Assembly: GCA_900551075.1 (NCBI GenBank)
Contig: URVB01000003.1
Span: 1-64,000, forward strand
Length of the DNA stretch: 64,000 nucleotides
Origin: an uncultured Blautia sp.
GTDB taxonomy: Bacteria > Bacillota > Clostridia > Lachnospirales > Lachnospiraceae
Reading direction: 5' to 3'
Under the pieces are notes generated by a model. The model did no database searches and had not been told where the DNA came from. It saw nothing but the letters and a program-made list of their open reading frames with translations. Each line of letters begins with the position of its first letter. Within the stretch, counting starts at the first letter, position 1. Shown in pieces: positions 53,617 to 63,197 of the stretch. Made by a program: the position numbers and the translations under genes.

Positions 53617-54648
53617 ATGATGAAGAAGAAATTTGCCATTGGAATGGCAACCGCTATGCTTGCTTCCATGCTGGGCAGCAATGTAGTATTCGCTGAAGGT
53701 GCAGACACCATGACTATGGATGAAGTGATCGCAGATGTTAAGGAATCCGAAGTGCCAAGGGATATCAAACTCGGTTATGTTTGCATGAACCTTGCAAATC
53801 CGTGGTTTGTACAGGTGGTTGAAGGTTTTGAAGCTGCTTGTGAAGAAATGGGCATTGAGAAACCTTTGACAATTGACTCTCAGTACGATGTTGACAAGCA
53901 GGTATCTGACGTTGAAACCCTGGTTGGTGATGAATATGATGCAATCATGCTCTCCCCAATTGATCAGAACGCCCTCGAAACGGTTGTTACTGCAGCTAAA
54001 GATGCTGGTATTATTGTAAGCTGTGCTGCGCAGAGTGTTGATATTGCTGACTTCCGTTATATCGTAGAGGAATATACATACGGACAAGCTATTGGACAGA
54101 ACGCGGCAAACTGGATCAATGAGAATCTTGCAGATCAGGAAGAAGTTCAGGTTTGTATTATTTCTCAGGACAACGTAGAAGACGTTATCGCACGTGGTAA
54201 TGGTGTCCAGGAAACTCTGGAAGCCGAGTGCCCGAATGTAAAGGTAGTTGTTCGCCAGGCCGGTGATACTCCTGAAGGCGGACTTCAAATTGTAGAAAGT
54301 GCTCTTGCAGCATATCCAGACCTTCAGGTTGTAGTTGCAACAAACGATTCCGGCGGAATCGGTGGATATCAGGCACTTGTTAATGCTGGTTATACAGGGT
54401 CTGATCCTGTAGCTGTATTCTCCGGTGATGCAACAGACGAAGCTCTGAACGACATGCTCCAGGAGGATACTATCTACAGAGGAACCGTTGACCTTGCTCC
54501 ATATGCATGCGGTTATGAATCTGCATATCAGCTGGTTTACTATATCATAAATGGCGCGCCCGCAGAAACTAAGACTCAGGGCTTCAACCCGGTTATGGTT
54601 TCACTTGCAGATCTTCTTGATGGGACATATGCTTACGAGGCAGAATAA
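53617..54648 (+). CDS. Sugar ABC transporter substrate-binding protein
   Basis: 343 aa from ATG 53617 (TTGGAGG upstream). The signal is of the Sec type with AxA-like cleavage (VVFA then EGAD); no lipobox Cys is seen, which is unusual for a Gram-positive binding protein. The peripla_BP_4 fold follows: LGYVCMNLANPWFVQVVEGF, DAIMLSPIDQNALETVV, and VVATNDSGGIGGYQALVNAG. It feeds the ATPase at 54806 and the permease at 56312. The ligand is not known; the isomerase upstream points to a pentose or hexose. Confidence 0.92.
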   Translation: MMKKKFAIGMATAMLASMLGSNVVFAEGADTMTMDEVIADVKESEVPRDIKLGYVCMNLANPWFVQVVEGFEAACEEMGIEKPLTIDSQYDVDKQVSDVETLVGDEYDAIMLSPIDQNALETVVTAAKDAGIIVSCAAQSVDIADFRYIVEEYTYGQAIGQNAANWINENLADQEEVQVCIISQDNVEDVIARGNGVQETLEAECPNVKVVVRQAGDTPEGGLQIVESALAAYPDLQVVVATNDSGGIGGYQALVNAGYTGSDPVAVFSGDATDEALNDMLQEDTIYRGTVDLAPYACGYESAYQLVYYIINGAPAETKTQGFNPVMVSLADLLDGTYAYEAE

Positions 54649-54720
54649 GATTATTTTTTTAATGTAAAAAATTTGAATTGAATAAAGTATAAATGCAGGA
54701 GGGGCTGCCACACCAAATTC

Positions 54721-54746
54721 AGTGTCTACTTGACGGGTAGCACACC
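54721..54746 (+). promoter_or_regulatory. Hairpin between binding-protein and ATPase genes
   Basis: GTGTCTAC pairs with GTAG(C)ACAC with one bulged C. The position matches the hairpin in the first ABC cassette (978-995), again between binding protein and ATPase. A stability or attenuation role is likely. Confidence 0.4.
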
Positions 54747-54805
54747 ATTGTTAGTGCGACGGCTCCTCTCTATTGTCTGAGTTAAAAGGGAATGGAGGCT
54801 TATGG

Positions 54806-56290
54806 ATGGAAGACATAATCTTGAGAGTCAAGGATATCTGTAAATACTATCCTGGCGTTAAGGCCCTGGATGGCATAACCTTTAACATAAATAGGGGAGA
54901 GGTTCATGCAATCTGCGGAGAAAACGGAGCAGGAAAGTCGACATTTATAAAAATCCTGACCGGCGCCAATGAACCAACCGGCGGCACGGTGGAATTTAAT
55001 GGAATAGAATATTCAAGATTAACTCCGAAACAGTCCATGGATTTGGGAATCAGCGTTATATATCAGGAATTTAGTTTGATTCCATATCTGTCGGTGGCAG
55101 AAAACATTTTTTATGGACGAGAAATTAAGAAAGGAATAATCAGGGATATTGCAGCCATGGAAAAGCAGGCGCGTGAGCTTTGTAAGGAAATGGGTGTGGA
55201 AATAGATGTAAGAAAGAGAGTGTGCGATCTTGGCATCGCATTCCAGCAGATAGTGGAGATTTTGAAAGCAGTCTCTAAAAGGACTGAATTTATCATAATG
55301 GATGAGCCTACTGCTCCTCTGACGATGAAAGAAACAGAAGTTTTCTTTAAAATTATTAAGAAGTTAAAAGAAGAAAAAGTAACGATCATCTTTATTTCTC
55401 ATCGTCTGGAGGAAGTATTTGAAATTTGTGACAGAGTTTCGATATTCTGTGATGGAAAATATATCTTGACCAGAGATGTTCAGGATATTACCAGAAAAGA
55501 ACTTATCACTTACATGGTAGGTCGTGAGCTCTCCGATGATTATCCGGTACCAAACCGCGAAATCGGTGAAACTATTTTAAAGGTGGAGCATCTGACTAAT
55601 AAACAGGTTAGCGATGTAAGCTTTGAATTGAAACGCGGAGAAATTCTCGGGTTTGGGGGTTTGGTGGGAGCAGGACGTACAGAGCTTGTACGGGCAATTT
55701 ATGGGGCGGATCCTATTCAGTCCGGCAATATTACCTTCCTTGGCAAGCCTTATGTGCCCAAAACACCGAAGGAAGGTCTAGCAGCAGGCATAGGTCTGAT
55801 TCCTGAAGACAGAAAAGCCCAGGGCTGTGTTCTTTCCCTAAGCATACGTGAAAATATTGTCTATAGTATTCTAAAGCGGATATCTAAAATGGGAGTTATC
55901 CAGAAGAAGAGTGAAGAGGAATGCATTACAAAATATATTAAGGACATGAATGTCAAAACTCCAAGTCCGAATCAGTTGGTAAAGAATCTCTCTGGTGGTA
56001 ATCAGCAGAAAATTGTTCTTGCAAAGGCTATGGTTACAGACTGTGAGGTTTTGATTTTTGATGAGCCGACTCGTGGCATTGACGTAGGTGCCAAGCAGGA
56101 GATTTATGGACTGATGTGTAAACTGGCTGAAGCAGGAAAGAGTATCATTATGATCAGTTCGGAGATGCCGGAACTTCTGGGTATGGCGGATAGGATCGTG
56201 GTTATGAGTAAGGGACAGAAGGCTGGAGAACTGAATAAGGACGAATATAACCAGACACTGGTGCTGGAAATGGCATCCAGTAAACTTTAA
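54806..56290 (+). CDS. Sugar ABC transporter ATP-binding protein (RbsA/MglA type)
   Basis: 494 aa from ATG 54806 (TGGAGG upstream; an in-frame TTG at 54773 would add 11 residues). Two ATPase halves: half 1 with GENGAGKST, the degenerate signature AFQQIVEIL and FIIMDEPTAPLT; half 2 with GLVGAGRTELV, LSGGNQQKIV and IFDEPTRGIDVGAK. This is the same design as the ATPase at 1011. It is followed 21 bp later by the permease. Confidence 0.95.
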   Translation: MEDIILRVKDICKYYPGVKALDGITFNINRGEVHAICGENGAGKSTFIKILTGANEPTGGTVEFNGIEYSRLTPKQSMDLGISVIYQEFSLIPYLSVAENIFYGREIKKGIIRDIAAMEKQARELCKEMGVEIDVRKRVCDLGIAFQQIVEILKAVSKRTEFIIMDEPTAPLTMKETEVFFKIIKKLKEEKVTIIFISHRLEEVFEICDRVSIFCDGKYILTRDVQDITRKELITYMVGRELSDDYPVPNREIGETILKVEHLTNKQVSDVSFELKRGEILGFGGLVGAGRTELVRAIYGADPIQSGNITFLGKPYVPKTPKEGLAAGIGLIPEDRKAQGCVLSLSIRENIVYSILKRISKMGVIQKKSEEECITKYIKDMNVKTPSPNQLVKNLSGGNQQKIVLAKAMVTDCEVLIFDEPTRGIDVGAKQEIYGLMCKLAEAGKSIIMISSEMPELLGMADRIVVMSKGQKAGELNKDEYNQTLVLEMASSKL

Positions 56291-56311
56291 GCTGAGGGAG
56301 GAATACAGAAT

Positions 56312-57286
56312 ATGAAGGCAAAGAATAATAAAAGTATAGTTAATGTTTTGTTGAATTACGGCATTCTGGTTGCATTAATCGTTATGGTAGGAATCTTTTC
56401 CGTCGCGTCTAAGAACTTTTTAAGTACCAATACCATGCTCACCATTTTGAAGCAGGTCTCCATTACTGGCATTGTATGTATTGGTCAGACGATGGTTATG
56501 CTGACCGGTGGTATTGACCTTTCCGTCGGTTCAATTGCAGGTGTATCCGCAGTTACAACGGCAATTTTTCTGAAAAGCTTTGAGCTGTCCATTCCGCTTG
56601 CGTGTGTTCTGACTCTGATTCTTGCGCTTGTTTATGGTATCATCAGTGGACTTTGCGTTACTAAATTGAACATGCCTCCGCTTATTGCAACACTTGGTAT
56701 GCAGACATCTCTTCGCGGCCTGGCATATATCGTTACAGGAGGTCTTCCGGTATATGGATTTACCAAAGTATTTGGCTCATTTGCACAGGGTTCTTTTCTT
56801 GGTATTCCGCTTCCTGTTGTACTGGTGATTATACTGTTTATTATCTTTATATGGGCACTGTCCAAAACCACATTGGGCCGATATTTGTATGGGGTCGGCG
56901 GTAATGAAGAGGCATCCCGTCTTTCTGGTGTCAGCGTTATAAATGTAAAACTGATGGCTTATGGTCTTAGTGGATTTCTGGCAGGCATTGCGGGTTTGGT
57001 ACTTCTTTCCAGAACAAGCTCAGGTCAGCCGTCAGCTGGTTCTAACTATGAAATGGATGCGATTACAGCTGTTGTACTCGGGGGTGTATCTCTTAGCGGC
57101 GGCGAAGGCAAATTACATATGGTTATCATTGGTGTGCTTCTGATGGGTACTCTTCAGACTGGTATGATTATGTGCGGCATTAATGATTATGTTCAGCAAC
57201 TGGTAAAGGGTATCGTTCTGATAATTGCAGTCGCATACTCCGAGTTTTCCAAGAAGGTCCGCAATAGGATGAGTGTGGCAGCATAA
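56312..57286 (+). CDS. Sugar ABC transporter permease (RbsC type)
   Basis: 324 aa with about ten membrane helices. Hallmarks are GGIDLSVGSIAGV, the coupling region YGVGGNEEASRLSGVSV, and GGVSLSGGEGKLHMVIIG. It completes the binding protein, ATPase, permease set that starts at 53617. AGGGAGGAAT precedes the start. The next gene on the plus strand lies more than 1.1 kb downstream, past the divergent regulator. Confidence 0.95.
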   Translation: MKAKNNKSIVNVLLNYGILVALIVMVGIFSVASKNFLSTNTMLTILKQVSITGIVCIGQTMVMLTGGIDLSVGSIAGVSAVTTAIFLKSFELSIPLACVLTLILALVYGIISGLCVTKLNMPPLIATLGMQTSLRGLAYIVTGGLPVYGFTKVFGSFAQGSFLGIPLPVVLVIILFIIFIWALSKTTLGRYLYGVGGNEEASRLSGVSVINVKLMAYGLSGFLAGIAGLVLLSRTSSGQPSAGSNYEMDAITAVVLGGVSLSGGEGKLHMVIIGVLLMGTLQTGMIMCGINDYVQQLVKGIVLIIAVAYSEFSKKVRNRMSVAA

Positions 57287-57390
57287 ATCAAAATTACGAT
57301 GTAAAAGTGCTGGCGACAGCACTTTTGTTTGTTCCGTAAAATGGGTTTAAGAACATTATCAATATAATGATCTGTCGGAATCCTGAGTGA

Positions 57391-58257
57391 TTATGCCAGT
57401 GAAGCAGGCATCAGAACATCTGCCTGGGCGCTGGAGCGGTATTGATTGGCTGTGATGCCGACCTCTTTTTTGAAAACGCTGCAGAAATAATTGTATTCAC
57501 CAAAGCCTGTTTGTTCTGCGATTTCCAGAATCGTCAGATTTGTTTCCGTAAGAAGATATTTTGCACGTTCAATACGTTTTAACTTAATGTAGCGGCCAAT
57601 ACTCATGTTCAGTGCATCATTGAAGGTCTCATAGAGCTTCGTGCGGCTCATCAGAAACTCCTCGCATAGCTCGGACGTGGAAATTTTATCAGTAAGATGA
57701 CGGTCTATATATTCATCCAGCTTCATGATAAAACCGTTTCGGTTCAGGCGGGCTATTTCGTGATACATGATGTAATAGGTACATGCTTCCAAAAGTCTTG
57801 CAATAGAAAGAATTTCTTCGTCGCTCCGGTACTGGATATGGGAAATAATTTCCGGAAGCTGTTCTACGTGAATTCGATAGTCCTCACATTTCTGCCGGAT
57901 GCACCGGGTAAGCCTGGTACGATCCGGGGAGTTTGTGATCTGACCAAAAACAATGTAACCGATAATAACGTCCCGGTCCCAAAGAGGTGCAACGACTTCA
58001 GAGAGACCAAGATGGCAGGTATAGACAATCGTTTTCTGTTCCTGACGGCACTTTTTGAAGGCCTGCAGGTTGCTTTCTTTACAGTGCAGGTACGTACTGG
58101 CGTTATCATGCATGATAGCACAAATGGAAGCGTTTTCTTTGGGATAAGAAAGAATTTTATTATAATTTCCGTCATAGATGGAAGAACGGACGTGGGTCAC
58201 ATTATAAAAATCTTTCATTATATTTTCCAATGACATGATTTCGAGATTCAGCTTCAT
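57391..58257 (-). CDS. AraC-family regulator with PocR sensory domain
   Basis: 288 aa from the ATG at 58257 (CCTGGAGGAATATACTT upstream). The N-terminal PocR-type domain (about 10-170) has NVTHVRSSIYDGNY, the Cys-rich CHLGLSEVVAPL and IGYIVFGQI. The C-terminal AraC domain (about 190-280) has two helix-turn-helix motifs: STSELCEEFLMSRTKLYETFN and TILEIAEQTGFGEYNYFCSVF. It lies between the two halves of the sugar locus in reverse orientation, so it is the likely activator of both. PocR domains bind small hydrocarbon or sugar-derived ligands. Confidence 0.92.
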   Translation of the reverse strand: MKLNLEIMSLENIMKDFYNVTHVRSSIYDGNYNKILSYPKENASICAIMHDNASTYLHCKESNLQAFKKCRQEQKTIVYTCHLGLSEVVAPLWDRDVIIGYIVFGQITNSPDRTRLTRCIRQKCEDYRIHVEQLPEIISHIQYRSDEEILSIARLLEACTYYIMYHEIARLNRNGFIMKLDEYIDRHLTDKISTSELCEEFLMSRTKLYETFNDALNMSIGRYIKLKRIERAKYLLTETNLTILEIAEQTGFGEYNYFCSVFKKEVGITANQYRSSAQADVLMPASLA

Positions 58258-58454
58258 AAGTATATTCCTCCAGGTCAAAATGCTTATGTGGTCGGGAGAG
58301 TGAAGGATCAGATGCGGACGACTTTGCGGCAGGTATGGTTTATTGTTTGGTTTTAAATTAGAAATTTATACAGATTCATGAAAATATTATAGCGAATCTT
58401 TTCGGATAATGCAATGGCGCTTTTGCAGTCCCGAAAAGACAGGGAGGAAAAAGA

Positions 58455-59378
58455 ATGCTGGTAACATTAAAAGATATTTTAGGATTATGTGAGACTGCCG
58501 GGTGTGCGGTGGGTTCCTTTAATACTCCGAACCTGGAATCCATCCTTGCAGTTATTCAGTCCGCAGAGGAACTGGATGTGCCTGTAATCATTCAGCATGC
58601 GGAGGGGCATGAGTCGATTATGCCGTTGAAGACGATTGGGCCGATCATGCTCGAGCTGGCTGAAAAGGCCAAGGTTCCGGTTGCGGTTCATCTTGACCAT
58701 GGAGAAAGTCTGAATTATATCTATACTGCTTTAGCTATGGGATTTACTTCCGTTATGTATGACGGCTCCGTTCTTCCCTTTGATGCAAATGCAGCCAATA
58801 CGAGGCTGGTAGTGTCTATGGCAAAGAAGACGGGTGCCTCTGTGGAAGCGGAAATCGGGTGTATGGGAAGAAGAGAAACGGGTGCGCAGCGGGAATTTGC
58901 GGGTTCTGCGGACCCGGCCAAAATTTATACGGATCCGGAGGAAGCCAGAAGATTTGTTGATGCCACAGGCATTGATGCGCTTGCATGCTCCTTTGGAACA
59001 ACGCACGGTGTTTATGTCACTGAGCCGAAGCTGGATTTTCGTGTTGTGGAGCAGGTGAGGGATAAGGCACATGTTCCGGTGGTCATGCACGGCGGTTCCG
59101 GTGTCAGCAGAGAGGATTTCCGGACAGCCATCAAAAAGGGCGTGCGTAAGGTAAACTATTATACGTATATGGCGATTGCGGGAGGTCAGAATGTAGCTGA
59201 CCAATTCCGGATGGGATGTATTCCGGTGGAGCATAAAGGGAAAAAATATAAATACTGTTATTCTCTTATAGAGAGTGAAAAGGATGTGCCGATTCTTTAT
59301 CACGATATTGTGAACTGGGGCACCAAAGCCATGCAGGAGAATTGTAAGAGGGCTATGGAGATATTTGCGATGAAATAG
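58455..59378 (+). CDS. Class II fructose-bisphosphate aldolase family protein
   Basis: 307 aa. Zinc and catalytic blocks: VAVHLDHGES (zinc His pair and Asp), SVMYDGSVLPFDANAANT, VEAEIGCMGRRETG, and HGGSGVSREDF. It cleaves a ketose-bisphosphate (fructose, tagatose or a deoxy analogue) to two trioses. The ATG follows AGGGAGGAAAAAGA. The kinase and epimerase genes downstream complete a plausible catabolic route for the imported sugar. The substrate is inferred only from context. Confidence 0.9.
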   Translation: MLVTLKDILGLCETAGCAVGSFNTPNLESILAVIQSAEELDVPVIIQHAEGHESIMPLKTIGPIMLELAEKAKVPVAVHLDHGESLNYIYTALAMGFTSVMYDGSVLPFDANAANTRLVVSMAKKTGASVEAEIGCMGRRETGAQREFAGSADPAKIYTDPEEARRFVDATGIDALACSFGTTHGVYVTEPKLDFRVVEQVRDKAHVPVVMHGGSGVSREDFRTAIKKGVRKVNYYTYMAIAGGQNVADQFRMGCIPVEHKGKKYKYCYSLIESEKDVPILYHDIVNWGTKAMQENCKRAMEIFAMK

Positions 59379-59423
59379 CAGATAGATGCGGAGCAGAAAT
59401 TCACATCGTGCGCTGTATTCAGA

Positions 59424-60935
59424 ATGGAAGAGAAAGGAATGAATGTATTTATGAAAATTGCAGGACTTGATATCGGGACGACCGGCTGCAAGCTTACGGT
59501 ATTTGATCAAGATGGAGCATATCTCGATAAAGCATATCAGGATTATCCCATAAAACGGCAGGAGGGTGAGCATGAGGTCGATGCGGAAGCAATCATGGAA
59601 GGCGTTTTGTCTGTTATGAAAGAAATAGGCAGGAAGCATCCGGATATCGCCGGAATCGGTGTGACAAGCTTTGGTGAAACGTTTGTACTTGCGGATGAAT
59701 ATGGAACACCGCTGCATCCCGCCATGCTTTATACGGATCCGAGGGGTGCTGAGGAATGCAAAGAGCTGGAAGAAAAAATGGGAAGCCGGACAATCGCATC
59801 CATAACCGGTCTGAAGCCTCATGAAATGTACAGCATTGCAAAAATCATGTGGCTGAAACGCAATAAACCGGAAATTTATCAAAAAGCAAAGCATGTTTTC
59901 CTGATGCAGGATTATGTTGTGTTCGGATTGACCGGAAATGCTCAGATTGACTATTCTCTGGCAACCAGAACTATGGCGTTCGATATCACTTCCCTGAAAT
60001 GGAGTGAGGATATTTTCAGATATGCCCGGATTGATATTGGCTTGATGTCCAAAGCTGTACCTACGGGAACGGAAGCAGGAACAATTTTACCGGAAATCGC
60101 GGAAAAAACAGGGCTTTCCGTCAAAACAAAAATTGTTTCCATAAGCCATGATCAGGTAGCGGCAGCCGTTGGAGCAGGAGCTTTTGATTCTGATAAAGCA
60201 GTGGATGGCGCGGGGACGGTAGAGTGCATAACTCCGATTTATGATGGCCTGCCGGATTTGGATGTGATGTATAATGGTAATTTCGCAGTGGTGCCGTATG
60301 TAATTCCCGGAAAATACGTCTGCTATGCATTTTCTTATACAGGAGGAGCATTGATTCAGTGGTGTGTGGACACGTTGGCAAAAAAGGAAAAGGAGCTGTC
60401 TGCGGCTCAGGGAATTTCAGTAAATGAGTTTTTGGAAGGGGACTTCCATGAGCCGACAGGAATGCTGGTGCTTCCCCATTTTGCCGGGGCTGCAACTCCG
60501 TACATGGATACAGGGGCAAAAGGTGTGATTGTGGGGTTAACCGCAGCAACTACCCTGCATGAGATTTATCGTGCCTGCATGGAGGGTGTTGTTTATGAAA
60601 TGTATTTGAATAAGGAATATCTGGAAAAATCCGGTGTTCATTTTCAGATGCTTCATGCAACCGGAGGCGGTGCAAAATCCCAGGTATGGATGCAGATGAA
60701 GGCAGATATGCTGAACCTTCCGGTTACTGCACTTGAAACAGCGGATGCAGGAACCGTAGGAAGTGCGATGCTGACAGGAATTGCAGCAGGCTGTTTCTGT
60801 GATCTTAGGGATGCGTCAGCACATATGATCGAAAAGAAAAAGGTTTATTATCCGAGAGAAGAGATGCATAAAAAATATGCGGAGGTTTACAAAAGATACA
60901 GAAGGCTGTACAATGCAGTGCGGCCATTGATGTAA
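59424..60935 (+). CDS. FGGY-family carbohydrate kinase
   Basis: 503 aa from ATG 59424; ATG 59451 (MKIAGLDIGTTG) is the usual start for this family and cannot be excluded. The N-terminal lobe has GLDIGTTGCKLTVFD (phosphate-binding), IGVTSFGETFVLADEYG and YTDPRGAEEC. The C-terminal lobe has LPHFAGAATPYMDTGAKGV and LHATGGGAKSQVWMQMKADM. Xylulose or a related ketose is a plausible substrate, given the isomerase at 52817, but not proven. Confidence 0.9.
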   Translation: MEEKGMNVFMKIAGLDIGTTGCKLTVFDQDGAYLDKAYQDYPIKRQEGEHEVDAEAIMEGVLSVMKEIGRKHPDIAGIGVTSFGETFVLADEYGTPLHPAMLYTDPRGAEECKELEEKMGSRTIASITGLKPHEMYSIAKIMWLKRNKPEIYQKAKHVFLMQDYVVFGLTGNAQIDYSLATRTMAFDITSLKWSEDIFRYARIDIGLMSKAVPTGTEAGTILPEIAEKTGLSVKTKIVSISHDQVAAAVGAGAFDSDKAVDGAGTVECITPIYDGLPDLDVMYNGNFAVVPYVIPGKYVCYAFSYTGGALIQWCVDTLAKKEKELSAAQGISVNEFLEGDFHEPTGMLVLPHFAGAATPYMDTGAKGVIVGLTAATTLHEIYRACMEGVVYEMYLNKEYLEKSGVHFQMLHATGGGAKSQVWMQMKADMLNLPVTALETADAGTVGSAMLTGIAAGCFCDLRDASAHMIEKKKVYYPREEMHKKYAEVYKRYRRLYNAVRPLM

Positions 60936-60946
60936 GGAGGCAGAGC

Positions 60947-61618
60947 ATGAATCCATATATAGGACATGAATCCCAGCTTTATGGGATAGAGGAGCATCGG
61001 CTGGCAGGCGGGAAAGGTGACGGAATGCGTTTGCTTGAGGTGAATAACGGGAAAGGACTGGAGCTGACAATTTCATTAGACCGCTGTGCAGATATATCAC
61101 GGTTAAAATACCGTGAAATCAGAGTTCGTTTGGACACAAATGAATTTGTCATTCATGATACGATTAAAAATACCGGGGATTCCAGGCAGCCGTTTGAAAT
61201 TTTGTATCATATGAATATGGGGTATCCGCTTCTGGACGAAGACAGTGTGATAGAAATTCCATCCGTGGAAGTGGTGGCAAGGGATGCTCATGCACTGAAA
61301 GGACTTGCTAATTGGAAAGAGATATCAAAACCACAGGCAGGATTTGTAGAGCAGTGCTATTATCATCTGTTTGAAACGGAAGGAAAAGCATCTGTTTATC
61401 AACCGAAACAGGAGCTGGGATTGGAGATTTCCTTTGATCCGAAGCAGTTGGATGGATTTGTAGAGTGGAAGATGCTTGGCGTACGGGATTATGTGCTTGG
61501 CCTGGAATGCGGAAACTGTTATCCGGATGGAAGAGATGTTATGCGAAAAAAAGGAATGCTGAAGTTTTTGGAGCCAGGGGAAAAGAAAGAATATGAAGTA
61601 AACATAAAAATGCTGTAA
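60947..61618 (+). CDS. DUF4432 aldose-epimerase-like protein, internally shortened
   Basis: 223 aa, whereas family members are commonly about 330-350 aa. The N-terminus is normal (GGKGDGMRLLEVNNGKGLEL, SLDRCADIS), then at about residue 57 (SRLKY) it jumps to the late segment REIRVRLDTNEFVIHDTIKN, ILYHMNMGYPLLDEDS and so on to the end. The frame is preserved, so about 100 residues appear deleted from the middle. The catalytic region is likely lost. The GGAGG site and position after the kinase suggest it is still transcribed. Confidence 0.75.
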   Translation: MNPYIGHESQLYGIEEHRLAGGKGDGMRLLEVNNGKGLELTISLDRCADISRLKYREIRVRLDTNEFVIHDTIKNTGDSRQPFEILYHMNMGYPLLDEDSVIEIPSVEVVARDAHALKGLANWKEISKPQAGFVEQCYYHLFETEGKASVYQPKQELGLEISFDPKQLDGFVEWKMLGVRDYVLGLECGNCYPDGRDVMRKKGMLKFLEPGEKKEYEVNIKML

Positions 61619-61679
61619 CTGGTATTGCAGAAATAGCCCCCGGCGTAGTCTTATAGGAGGTTTACGCCGGGAAGTTATC

Positions 61680-62831
61680 TTAGTTTTGTGTGTGTGATTC
61701 CGCTCTTTCTTTCATATGTACATGAATTCCATTTACCTCCACATTATCCTCCATGGGAATGACAAGGCAGCGACGCCCATCTACAAGCATAGTTTCAACA
61801 AGGTCTGCACGTTCCGGGTTCACATGGATGACAACATCCGGTGTTTTGATCTCAAAGCGGCGGGTATTGGTGATGTTGGACGCCATAAGGGAGGATTTTT
61901 CTCCGGTGGTCATCTCGTACTGCTCATCAAAGGATTCCAGCCGTTCATCTTCTACACCGCATTCCTCAAATAAGCGTTTTACTTCAGATTTTGTCAGTAC
62001 GATCGGTTCCGGTTCGTCCTTTTGGGATTCTACCCATTCGTTAAGCCTTTCGTGAATATTCATGACCGTATCATAGGCGCAGTCCTCCCCAAGTGTTTCC
62101 TCTACCAGAGCGTTGAAGGAATCCCTCTGTCCTCCTGCAGAGAGGGGAGTATGACAGCCAAAAAGCTCGTCAATGAAGGTACTCCGGAGCTGCTCCGCAT
62201 TTTTGGTATAGTAGAGCAGACCGTGAATATCTGTACTTCTGTCATTGAACAATGGAAACAGAAAGCCCAGATCCGGCATTTCCACGATCCAGTCACGGAT
62301 ACGGTCTTCAATATTGTTGGTTTCCGCATTATAGCAGAGGCCCGCCTTAGAAAGGTTTACCGGGCAGATGCTGCACAGGATATGTTCATAAATTTCATCA
62401 GAGGCATCAAACATCTCCTGTCCATCCGAAGACTTGCCGGGAATATCATATACGGCATGAATTAAAATGATGTAGTAATTTTCGCCATAATCATAGTTTT
62501 CTATGATTTTGTCGTAGAAGCTGTCCAGAATTGCATCATCCTGAAGCTTGCTGTTACGCAGCTTCAGCAGGAATTCCTGTGTTCCGCCTTCCTTTTCCTG
62601 CTCCAGAGGAAATTCCATATTGATCAGATTTTTACCGATGGTACCGGAAAGCGTTTTTTTGAAAAGGTCAAAGTATTTAAACATTTCTTCCTCTGATAAT
62701 GAGAGAAACGCTTCCTTTAATTTCGTCTTTATATTTTTTTCGCCGTCTACATAACATCCGCAGATGCGGGTAATGGCACAGTTGTTTGGGGTGAACTGTT
62801 TTTTGATTTCTGAAATTTCTTTTTTATTCAT
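61680..62831 (-). CDS. DUF4317 family protein
   Basis: 383 aa, soluble. It begins MNKKEISEIKKQFTPNNCAI and has ITRICGCYVDGEKNI, KTLSGTIGKNLINMEFP, and YDYGENYYIILIHAVYDIPGK, which are recognisable parts of DUF4317. This family is common in Lachnospiraceae and its function is unknown. It is convergent with the DUF4432 gene. The preceding region to 63197 holds no clear gene. Confidence 0.88.
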   Translation of the reverse strand: MNKKEISEIKKQFTPNNCAITRICGCYVDGEKNIKTKLKEAFLSLSEEEMFKYFDLFKKTLSGTIGKNLINMEFPLEQEKEGGTQEFLLKLRNSKLQDDAILDSFYDKIIENYDYGENYYIILIHAVYDIPGKSSDGQEMFDASDEIYEHILCSICPVNLSKAGLCYNAETNNIEDRIRDWIVEMPDLGFLFPLFNDRSTDIHGLLYYTKNAEQLRSTFIDELFGCHTPLSAGGQRDSFNALVEETLGEDCAYDTVMNIHERLNEWVESQKDEPEPIVLTKSEVKRLFEECGVEDERLESFDEQYEMTTGEKSSLMASNITNTRRFEIKTPDVVIHVNPERADLVETMLVDGRRCLVIPMEDNVEVNGIHVHMKERAESHTQN

Positions 62832-63197
62832 GGTCTACCTCACAAGAAAGATTAGATTCCGGCGAACCGGATTTGTAAAAGGCCTGCAAAAGCAGGGATT
62901 GGACAAATTGTCGGAAACTGTCCTTCATTATAAATCAAATTTTGCGGACGGGCAAGCGTCATACCCGAATAAAAAAACAAATTAAAAATACTGTTGCAGT
63001 GCTGAAGAAGTGATAGACAAGTTGTGGGTTATGCATATTGTATAAAAATGGAAAAACAAAACTGTCTAAAATTATCAAATGTGTTAAGAAATTTATAGGT
63101 GGACAAAAAAATATTATATTTTATTTCTAAAAAAGAATTGCTAAAATAGAAACTACCAAGCGGACAAGTGAACCGCAAAAAAAGGAGGACATGATTC
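62832..63197. other. Intergenic region between divergent genes
   Basis: This 366-base stretch separates the DUF4317 gene (minus) from the galactose-type binding protein (plus). Several small hairpins are visible (TCCGG-CGAA-CCGGA near 62858, CCTGC-AAAA-GCAGG near 62883, GCGG/CCGC near 63161). It must contain promoters for both genes, but I could not identify a convincing -35/-10 pair. The last part carries AAAGGAGG at 63181. Confidence 0.5.

Noticed and set aside
58731..59894. 387-codon minus-strand open frame across the aldolase and kinase genes
   Set aside because: It covers parts of two genuine genes and shows no domain or ribosome site.
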